A stretch of DNA of 33,174 bases from Bigelowiella natans CCMP2755 (Eukaryota; Cercozoa; Chlorarachniophyceae): positions 1 to 33,174 of the forward strand of contig ADNK01002213.1 in the NCBI GenBank assembly GCA_000320545.1, written 5' to 3'. Below are positions 13,776 through 20,084 of the stretch, piece after piece. The position numbers and the translations under genes are program-made. Under the pieces are notes generated by a model that had not been told where the DNA came from, searched no databases, and was given only the letters and a program-made list of their open reading frames with translations. The number at the start of each line of letters is the position of its first letter. Within the stretch, counting starts at the first letter, position 1.

Positions 13776-14413
13776 AATAGTCACTGTTTTATTCACTAAC
13801 GCTTCAATTGTACCTCTCGCTGGTAAGAGAGCTTTTCGATTCTATCGATCGCTTGTCATTTATCTGGTGATTAAATAGTCGGCACGGGGTACAATATATT
13901 ATAAACGAGTTTCACATTCCGAATGAAGATGGATCCCTTGAAAATATACATGTATTGGGACAGTAGTTTTCGTTGATCGTCTTCGTTTTGTGCAGAGCGG
14001 CTTATGCATGTGCCTATGGCGTGTTGTACATGTATGATCTGGTGATACGGGTACCTGGAGCTCTGACACTATCTTCTTCACTCTCTTTTTGTCGCCAAAC
14101 CTTTCGTAGACGAATCATTCAGCGATAAATATACAGTGAGTGTCACGTAATAACCGCCTTGATGTGCTACAGAGAACATCATTCAGATACATGGAATAAC
14201 CGACTCTGTGTCGACACAGAAATGTGCCAGGTGCACTGCCAGCGCTTTCTTATCGCGGAAGCTGATTTGGGTTAAACAATAGCATCGCTTCTCAAGTGCT
14301 GAACGTTCCGATTCTAAAGCACTGGCGTCGTACCGAATGCCGCATTTCATGCAGCGTAGTGGGGCAGGGGAAGCTGTTCCCCTGCCCATCGTCGATAAGT
14401 CCGGCCCCAGCAT
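1..14413 (-). CDS. CCDC17-like finger/coiled-coil/C2-like protein, about 55 exons, 3' end outside window
   Basis: The likely start is ATG at 14413. Exon 14334-14413 carries CMKCGIR and continues at 14261 with FRDKKALAVHLAHFC. Splicing out 72 bp (14262-14333) gives a Cx2Cx12HxxxxC finger, as I recall from CCDC17 proteins. Charged coiled-coil exons follow, for example 13272-13349, 12800-12889, 11953-12036, 11008-11103, 10440-10565, 10178-10291, 9133-9199 and 8712-8933. Then come a Met/Gly-rich exon (8007-8128), more coil (7506-7640, 7009-7044, 6762-6824), YDPRL (6405-6447) and C2-like strands (5288-5389, 5152-5185, 4940-5001, 2665-2718, 1769-1891, 1538-1608, 1253-1287). The last clear exon, 141-194, reads NVYVDAARFLPENVF. 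Most neighbouring exons agree in phase. Unresolved joins: 14190-14100, 7500-7350, 6400-6080, 3420-2890 and 860-200. The exact family and any ciliary role are inference; the coding status is secure. Confidence 0.72.
3002..3062. repeat. Compound (CA)n(GA)n microsatellite
   Basis: A CA run passes directly into a GA run. It is intronic in the CCDC17-like gene, where the transcript would read (UC)n(UG)n. Confidence 0.95.
3980..4259. repeat. Two (AG)n microsatellites flanking an exon
   Basis: AG runs at 3980-4010 and 4213-4259 lie in the introns on either side of the exon at 4064-4133 of the CCDC17-like gene. Both give (CU)n in the transcript. The second starts about 25 bp from the neighbouring exon 4285-4367. 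Confidence 0.95.
4434..4460. repeat. (ATC)n trinucleotide repeat
   Basis: About nine ATC units in an intron of the CCDC17-like gene, between exons 4285-4367 and 4940-5001. Confidence 0.9.
5485..5521. repeat. (TA)n microsatellite
   Basis: Uninterrupted TA run in an intron of the CCDC17-like gene, a likely site of DNA melting and length variation. Confidence 0.95.
5651..5717. repeat. Compound (CT)n(GT)n microsatellite
   Basis: A CT run joins directly to a GT run in an intron of the CCDC17-like gene. Relative to that gene its orientation is opposite to the compound repeats at 3002-3062 and 7801-7854. Confidence 0.95.
7801..7854. repeat. Compound (CA)n(GA)n microsatellite
   Basis: Same architecture and orientation as the repeat at 3002-3062, in another intron of the CCDC17-like gene (between exons 8007-8128 and 7673-7745). 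Confidence 0.95.
10370..10401. repeat. (GA)n microsatellite
   Basis: GA run in the CCDC17-like gene intron between exons 10440-10565 and 10178-10291. Confidence 0.95.
11575..11676. repeat. Composite (GT)n(GC)n(GT)n and (AT)n alternating tract
   Basis: About 50 bp of alternating purine-pyrimidine (GT, then a CG core of about 16 bp, then GT) are followed after 15 bp by about 37 bp of AT repeat. It is intronic in the CCDC17-like gene, between exons 11834-11882 and 11424-11509. The first part has the sequence expected of Z-forming DNA and the second can extrude as a cruciform. Confidence 0.95.
13736..13772. repeat. (GT)n microsatellite
   Basis: GT run in the CCDC17-like gene intron between exons 13814-13851 and 13467-13536. 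Confidence 0.95.
14262..14413 (-). other. First exon and finger-splitting intron of the CCDC17-like gene
   Basis: Exon 1 (14334-14413) encodes 26 residues plus two bases and ends after the second Cys of the finger. The 72-bp intron begins GTACG and ends ATCAG. The next exon supplies the His and the last Cys. Without splicing, the frame stays open but puts 24 extra residues between the Cys pair and the His, which breaks the finger spacing. That spacing is my main argument for this intron. An alternative ATG lies at 14389. Confidence 0.6.
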
Positions 14414-14730
14414 TCAGATCATCATCTGGCGAAAAGAATTTAAGCAAAACAAAGCCTGCTGTCTCTCTTTCCCCCCCTCCCCAATGGACAGCATCCGGAT
14501 TGGTCTTTCTCGCTCGGGGAACTGGCTCCAAGAAGATTTCAGATACATCCCCCTTCTTTCTAGGTGTCATGGCAGGGAATGAATAATACAAACTAGACAA
14601 AAATGACACTTTATTATTGTCGCAATGTAAAATCGGACTAAAATATGGGTAAAATGTGAAATACTCTTTGAACAGAACCCTCTGAAGAGCGTTATTACTT
14701 TGCAGTTACATTTCTCATGCAACAAGAGTC
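14414..14730. promoter_or_regulatory. 317-bp divergent intergenic region, probable bidirectional promoter
   Basis: This spacer separates the start codons of the minus-strand CCDC17-like gene and the plus-strand GT15-like gene. It must hold both 5' untranslated regions and core promoters unless there are untranslated first exons further away. I see no convincing TATA box. A minus-strand open frame beginning MTPRKKGD (ATG at 14570) crosses it but does not join the finger exon in phase; it may be an upstream or alternative first exon, or chance. Confidence 0.4.
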
Positions 14731-16158
14731 ATGACCCCACCCCTCGTTGTGCTCTTGTCTCTTCTCGCTACTCATGCCTCTGCACGAACCGACGCAAGCG
14801 GCAAGCAGAAAATAAATATCAATGAAATAGGCCCATCTCAGTCGCTGATCGATGACGACAGCGGCTACAGCGAGGTGAATCTGGTGTCCTTCATGGCCAA
14901 TTTGAAGCAAAGCACGAGCAAGCCATCCGCTGAGTGTAAGACCGATTCTCTGCCTGATTTTGGGAAAGCAAGGGAGGAAGAGTCGTATTGCTGCCCTCAT
15001 GTGAACAGTAACTTTGCAATGGAGCAGGAAGCCAGAAGGTTAAACATCGGAAAGCCGAAGAGCGGAAAGGGTGCTATTGTCATTCTTGCCCAAAACAAGA
15101 AGCATGAAGTTTACTACCGTGATTGCATTGGTATGCTGAAGAAGAACCTTGACCTTCTTTACAAGAACTACAACAATAAGCAGAAAGATGACATCATCAT
15201 TCTCCACGAGGGAGACTTTGGACCTGAGGATCAGGAGAAGATTATCGATGGACGCAGAGAAGTCTCTTTCATGACCCTTGACGGAGAGAACTGGGCTCAG
15301 CATCCCGCAAGTGGAATTGGCGACAATGACTGTTGTTGGGCTGGCGTTGAAGGTATTGGGTACCGTAAAATGATGCGCTGGTACGCTATTCGTATCTGGC
15401 CTGCAATGAAGGCTAAGGGTTACAAATATGTTGCTCGCTTCGATGACGACTCGTATCTCCTTAGTGAAATTCCTTACAACCTGTTTGGATTTATGGAACA
15501 TTTTGGTATTAATTATGGTTACCGCAACGTTGCTCGTGAGACCGGTCTTATTTGGCCTCGCCCTGACCAGTACAACTCCTTTATCCGCGACTACAGTCGG
15601 CTGAAGCTGAACGGGTCCTTTGGCTGGCTGCTGGATACTTGCGAACAGAAAACCTCCATCCTCGACTTCACTCGCGAGAATTGCGGTGAGCAATACGGAT
15701 TCTACAACAACTTTTTCATCGCTAACATCGACCGATTCTTGGAGGATGACGTCCAGAGCTTCCTATCAGTCCTGGATAACTCAGGGAACATATTCGTCAA
15801 CAGGTGGAACGACTTGATCATCCAGTCTACCACAGTGCAGCTCCTGTTGAAGAAGCAGAACACGTTTCACTTCACAGGGTGGAGTTACGCTCATAACTCT
15901 GGGTTCAACAGCTCCTTGCACTATGGGATTCTCCAGGTGGGAAAGTTCAACAAGAACCCAGTGCAACACTACTACCAAGTGATGGATAGAGATATGGACT
16001 GGTCAGTTGAGGCGCACCAGCACATGCTGTATATGAACAACGGTATCCTCACCCTCTCGAGCCCTGCTCCTGGAAAGTGCTGCGCTGCCAAGCCCGGTGA
16101 ATATTGGCCACACACCGAAGACAGCGGCATTTTGACACCCAACCCGATGATATGTTAA
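14731..16158 (+). CDS. GT15-family (KRE2/MNT1-like) mannosyltransferase, secretory pathway
   Basis: This uninterrupted 475-residue frame encodes a putative alpha-1,2-mannosyltransferase-like enzyme. The family uses GDP-mannose in the Golgi to extend N- and O-linked glycans, best known from fungi. Residues 1-18 form a short hydrophobic signal peptide (LVVLLSLLATHASA). The core starts with GAIVILAQN near 114. The expected metal-site region is YVARFDDDSYLL (233-244), with a DDD where yeast enzymes carry an EP-containing motif. GT15 landmarks follow: YNNFFIANIDRF (325-336), then NRWND (357-361), and an aromatic/His segment around YAH (386-388). Cys pairs at 87-88, 201-202 and 450-451 suggest disulphides. 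It has no introns, unlike most neighbours. Family placement is good; linkage specificity is unknown. Confidence 0.85.
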   Translation: MTPPLVVLLSLLATHASARTDASGKQKININEIGPSQSLIDDDSGYSEVNLVSFMANLKQSTSKPSAECKTDSLPDFGKAREEESYCCPHVNSNFAMEQEARRLNIGKPKSGKGAIVILAQNKKHEVYYRDCIGMLKKNLDLLYKNYNNKQKDDIIILHEGDFGPEDQEKIIDGRREVSFMTLDGENWAQHPASGIGDNDCCWAGVEGIGYRKMMRWYAIRIWPAMKAKGYKYVARFDDDSYLLSEIPYNLFGFMEHFGINYGYRNVARETGLIWPRPDQYNSFIRDYSRLKLNGSFGWLLDTCEQKTSILDFTRENCGEQYGFYNNFFIANIDRFLEDDVQSFLSVLDNSGNIFVNRWNDLIIQSTTVQLLLKKQNTFHFTGWSYAHNSGFNSSLHYGILQVGKFNKNPVQHYYQVMDRDMDWSVEAHQHMLYMNNGILTLSSPAPGKCCAAKPGEYWPHTEDSGILTPNPMIC

Positions 16159-17519
16159 CGCGAAGAAAGGAATACTCCCAAATATCTTTAGAACAATGAT
16201 GCTAATGTAGACATAGTTGTGCACCATTTTATTTCTACTAAAAGTTAGTGTATGCTAGGGAATATGTGGTCGTGTGCAATGTGTAGAGCGATGCGCGCTA
16301 CAGTTTAAGATGTTTTTTTAATGTGCAGCAGGTATTTGCAACAAAATTGCATGGTCACATTATATAAGCGTTAATACACCATTCACATGCTTACATGTGT
16401 GTGGCAGACATATGGCTTATATATTGTTGGATGCCTTCTTTGTAGCTGCCGATCAAGGCAGTATTATTATGCGCACGTGATACCGTGTAGCCGCTGTGAC
16501 AGATGTTGCACGCAATAGACCAAGTACGATACATGCTAGTACACACGTGCTGACTCGCTCTCTAACCTTGCATGGCACCGCCCAACATCCATCGTCAGTT
16601 CTTTCGATCGTTGTTGTGTTGGTTCACATGCTATGTGTACGTGGCATACATGTTGGTACATCATGGGCGACTGAACGTGCATGCATTCATCATGTCTATC
16701 ATTGTGAGCAGGGATCGTTGTGTTCCAAGGGTGCAAATGGGTGCAAGCTTCCACCCTGAAGCACTAATTGACATTTGCACCCTCGCGCGTACAATTTTCT
16801 GCAGCTTGCTTTGATTTTGTTTGCTCTCATTCCTCGCTAGAATGATGCTTGTTTGTTAGGCAACATGCGATGCCGGCTGCTACACACTGCAATATTGCAT
16901 GTGCCACAGCACATGCATGTGCATGCATGCAATTATAATTGGTTTTTGACGCGTGAAGTTATGAATGGCCATGTGCATTCTGAAAAGCTTCACATTGATT
17001 GTTAGAATGGGTGCAAGGCAAGTCATACTAGCAGACTAGCAGGGACCAAGTGGTGCTGGCTGGCATATGCGTGTCTAGATGTCTCTGCTACGCTTGCCTG
17101 CTGCACTGCGTGCTCCTCATGCAAACACTTGGTGCGGCTGCATGCGATCCAAGACGCTGATGAGGTGCTCCACTGATGAGCACATGCTCTAGTGCTGGCG
17201 AGCCTTTCGAAAAATCCACCTCCTTGTTCCTTCCGTAGCCTAAAAAGAGCTCGCGTAGTGTAGCACAATGGCTGCATGGCTACATGTACCAGCATGACCA
17301 ATGAAAAAATGTGATCATTTCAAGGCATCCATCTCGCATATGCTAGCATGTGCTACAGTGCCAGCGCACCGGGTACATTGTTTTAGTTATTTTTTGACCT
17401 TGAAAATCGTGCAACAACTACACATGCGAAGTGCACTAATCGGAACTTAAATTGAAGCGCAATCGAGCAAAACCGAGGCGATTGCCGCATGCGCAATAGC
17501 GCATTGCTTGATTGAAAAA
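16159..17519. other. Intergenic region between two convergent genes, TGCA/GCATGC-rich
   Basis: About 1.36 kb separate the stop codons of the GT15-like and ion-channel genes. I found no gene here. Open frames are short, mutually overlapping on both strands and resemble no family. The base pattern is distinctive: TGCA, GCATGC, CATGTG and TGCTAG words recur, most densely at 16896-16932, where CATGCATGTGCATGCATGCA forms an imperfect palindrome. The 3' untranslated regions of both genes must lie here. Confidence 0.6.
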
Positions 17520-19229
17520 TCACTCCGTCCAAGCTTTCCCTGATTTCGCTGCTTGTATTTGAGACATTTTTACCGTTGCATGCCTCTTTATAGGGTTCTC
17601 GGCTGGATCATCGGACAACTCCACAGTTTGAGAACCCATTTCCTGGGCTGTTTCCACACCATCCAAGTTGTCACTTAAGACTGCTTCCCACGTGAGGTAG
17701 AGCCAACCCATGTATCCACAGAAGATGAAAATAAGGTGAAGCACCCCCCAAAAGATAAGTCCGACGGTGATGATAGTTTCGTCAATGTCCTTTGCGTAGT
17801 CAGGTCTGGTTTCTTGCTGTTCGAAAATGATGATAGCCTCTATGATCAGCGCAATGTAGATCATGAAATTGAAGAACATGTAGAGATCCATGAAAGTGAT
17901 GTAAGAGACAGGCGGCAGTTGCGAGGATATGGAATTCCGATAGGAGACCGTTGTTAACAAGAGCACGGTTACATAAAATACTCGAGTTTGGAGTGCTGCT
18001 GCACCCATTTTCAGGGATACAATTGCAAGTGAAGTAATCAAAAATTGAGGTAGGATGACATTAAACAGGAAATAGAGTTGATATCGCTGGACGCGGATCC
18101 CAATGAATACCGCATTTGGGTCTGCGGACAAGCCTTTTGTGCTGTATTTAATGTCGACCCATGGTTCTACGATCATGTACTGAGAAAGCAAAGTTGGTGC
18201 AACAGTCACGTGTACATGCGGGTGGAGCCTCAGTGGAATTTTCCAATTGGGTTTTGGTTTAGAAACCACATTCCAGTCGCCAAAATCGGCAAGGCAATAA
18301 ACTTGTAGTAGCTGGCGATCGTATGGGAAGCGGTGAACCTCCATACTTTCGAAAACCGAAACTGTAAAACGATACGATAGCATCACAACTTTGGTTTGCG
18401 TATTGTAAAAGAACTCCTCCTCAAGCATATTAAAAGATCCCGGCGCCATTTGTTCGAAGAGCTTGTCCGTGTTCACGGGGATAGAATCATCTCGTGTGAA
18501 TCTGACTGGCACACGCTTCGGGTCTCTGTTGTTTTTGCCATCTTTAATCTCGATGGCTGTCCCAGAGTTCAGAAGATCATCATCTTCCCAGAATAGTCGT
18601 AGCTCCCCAATCAAAGCAAATATCTCATTTCGAAGGTCAATATTAGTGACTTGGAGCTTCATTGACATGTAAACCTCGGGTCGCTCCATTATTTCAATAC
18701 CAGCGACTTTTCTCATTTCATCGACCAAGCCGGCAACCACAGTCCAATTTTGTTTTCTTGATCGGACCTCGTCAGGGATGTTGTAGTGCTCTCCTGATTT
18801 CGTGACTACAACATTCGAATTAAGATCGTATTTCACTATTGGTCCTGTCTTCTTGACGTTAGACCCTTCCTTCCATTCCAGGAAATATCCCTCATTTCCC
18901 TTTCCTTCTGCCCGAATTTGCCAATCGTGTGCATCGAGATATGTTTTTGTCTCGTCCTTGTCGCTCTTCTTCTTTGGTACGTATAGGTCACGGTATTGAA
19001 TCACCTTCAGGATGAATCCAACATCTTTGAATCCCCACATATGAAAGTCGCTCTTCTCGAGGAGCCCGAGACAGTAACCGTTGATGTCATTCTCCTTCAC
19101 CAGGCTCAACCATTTGTCGAGTTCAGGGCTCTTCTTCTCCTCAGATTTGAATTTGAGCTCATAGAATTTTAACGTCTCTTCTGAGGTCCATCGAGAATAA
19201 GCAGCGGACTTGTTCAGTGCTGGAGGCAT
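17520..19229 (-). CDS. Pentameric ligand-gated ion channel (Cys-loop superfamily) subunit with N-terminal SAM-like domain
   Basis: Uninterrupted 569-residue frame. Residues 13-75 look like a SAM domain, with NDINGYCLGLLEKSDF then GFKDVGFILKVIQYRDLY. Residues 100-155 form an unassigned beta-like linker. The ligand-binding domain runs about 185-375: KLQVTNIDLR, FWEDDDLL, and FPYDRQ at 301-306, the Cys-loop tip. The two canonical loop cysteines are absent, replaced by Glu and Leu, as in prokaryotic members. Membrane helices: TM1 about 385-407, TM2 416-438, TM3 444-470, TM4 486-513. TM2 begins at R416 (0') and ends in LPPVSY. It carries Leu at 9', Val at 6' and Phe at 2', and lacks Glu at -1'. 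There is no N-terminal signal peptide. The C-terminal 55 residues are polar. Ion selectivity and ligand are unknown. Confidence 0.92.
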   Translation of the reverse strand: MPPALNKSAAYSRWTSEETLKFYELKFKSEEKKSPELDKWLSLVKENDINGYCLGLLEKSDFHMWGFKDVGFILKVIQYRDLYVPKKKSDKDETKTYLDAHDWQIRAEGKGNEGYFLEWKEGSNVKKTGPIVKYDLNSNVVVTKSGEHYNIPDEVRSRKQNWTVVAGLVDEMRKVAGIEIMERPEVYMSMKLQVTNIDLRNEIFALIGELRLFWEDDDLLNSGTAIEIKDGKNNRDPKRVPVRFTRDDSIPVNTDKLFEQMAPGSFNMLEEEFFYNTQTKVVMLSYRFTVSVFESMEVHRFPYDRQLLQVYCLADFGDWNVVSKPKPNWKIPLRLHPHVHVTVAPTLLSQYMIVEPWVDIKYSTKGLSADPNAVFIGIRVQRYQLYFLFNVILPQFLITSLAIVSLKMGAAALQTRVFYVTVLLLTTVSYRNSISSQLPPVSYITFMDLYMFFNFMIYIALIIEAIIIFEQQETRPDYAKDIDETIITVGLIFWGVLHLIFIFCGYMGWLYLTWEAVLSDNLDGVETAQEMGSQTVELSDDPAENPIKRHATVKMSQIQAAKSGKAWTE

Positions 19230-19333
19230 GAGTCAGAAACGCAAGAATGAGTATTAGACCTGTACGAGTGTGGTCAGAGCGGTGTGTGTACGATCGTACG
19301 ATACGATATCGTCGTGGTGTTACGCCCGGGCGG

Positions 19334-19344
19334 TTTTATAAATA
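19334..19344 (-). promoter_or_regulatory. TATA-box-like element upstream of the ion-channel gene
   Basis: Read on the minus strand this is TATTTATAAAA, 105 bp before the ion-channel ATG at 19229, within a GC-richer stretch (CCGCCCGGGCG). Position and sequence fit a core promoter TATA box. Between it and the ATG lies a quasi-palindromic ACGATCGTACGATACGATAT block (19290-19309). Confidence 0.5.
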
Positions 19345-19766
19345 TCGTGCCGTTTCGAAATTTTTAATTTCCCAGGAAAAACGAACTACGACTATCTTTT
19401 TATGAGTTTAAACGAAGGGAAAAGGAAAAAAGCAACATGCGAAATGGAAAAGCTAGATCTATTTGTAGTGCGCAAATCTTCCAGTCGCATACGAGTTACG
19501 AAATGCGAGTGGATATCGACTTTTTCCGGCCCGAAGGTGTTGGCGAACGGTGAACTGCTCCTAGCCTCGAGTCGCAGGGGGTGAATATGCCACTGGGCGC
19601 ATTTTTCAATTTTCCCAGTTCATTTTTTAGAAAAGACATAATCGAAGTCATGTCGTAGTTGTAATAATTTAATTTTCGGAGTTTATCCCGTTATTCTCGA
19701 GCACCGACGAGCAGCGACGAGCAACGGAAAACTTCGCGCACGCCCTCCTCCGAAGGGAGGAAGGCG

Positions 19767-19955
19767 ATGCAGTTGGCCACATCGCGGAGACTTGGGGAGT
19801 GGGTTCTATTTTCAATTGCAATATTTATAATATCTTCGTGCTTAAAGGGCAGTGAGGACGAGCATGCTAAAGTCGTTGTCTTTTCAGACGAAAATGGGTA
19901 CTTCGAGAGCAGCTTGCTAGATCGCATCATCGTTGTCTTTTGTACCATTGTTAAC
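19767..19955 (+). other. Possible 5' signal-anchor exon of the glycosyltransferase-like gene
   Basis: The frame from ATG 19767 begins MQLATSRRLGEW and has a hydrophobic stretch, WVLFSIAIFIISS, typical of a type II signal anchor. It is in the same frame as the ATG at 20085 and is separated from it by one stop (19992-19994). A phase-0 intron such as 19956-20072 (GTGCTG...CTAAG) would fuse them and give a membrane-anchored enzyme. The donor and acceptor are only moderate, so this is a hypothesis. Confidence 0.3.
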
Positions 19956-20084
19956 GTGCTGCGCTGCCTAGCCTTCGTCCCCAGTACTTTGTAGAACTCT
20001 AGTTCTACGTTTGTTTTTCTTCTTCTTGATACAAATTCCTCGTGTTATACAAGTGCGAGCGGTGTAACTAAGGCGCCCGAGGCA

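Larger units (their letters stand above)
19230..20084. other. Divergent intergenic region upstream of ion-channel and glycosyltransferase-like genes
   Basis: This 855-bp gap separates two divergent genes. Apart from the TATA-like element and the possible signal-anchor exon listed separately, I see no clear gene. An open frame from 19402 (60 codons, Lys-rich) has no recognisable features. Positions 19360-19660 are otherwise plain. Confidence 0.5.

Noticed and set aside
14292-14609. 105-codon minus-strand frame beginning MSFLSS, with internal MTPRKKGD
   Set aside because: It cannot be joined in phase to the finger exon by any GT-AG pair I could find. Kept only as a possible alternative first exon.
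15040-15693. 217-codon minus-strand frame
   Set aside because: It lies wholly antisense to the GT15-like gene and has no domain of its own; it is a shadow of that gene.
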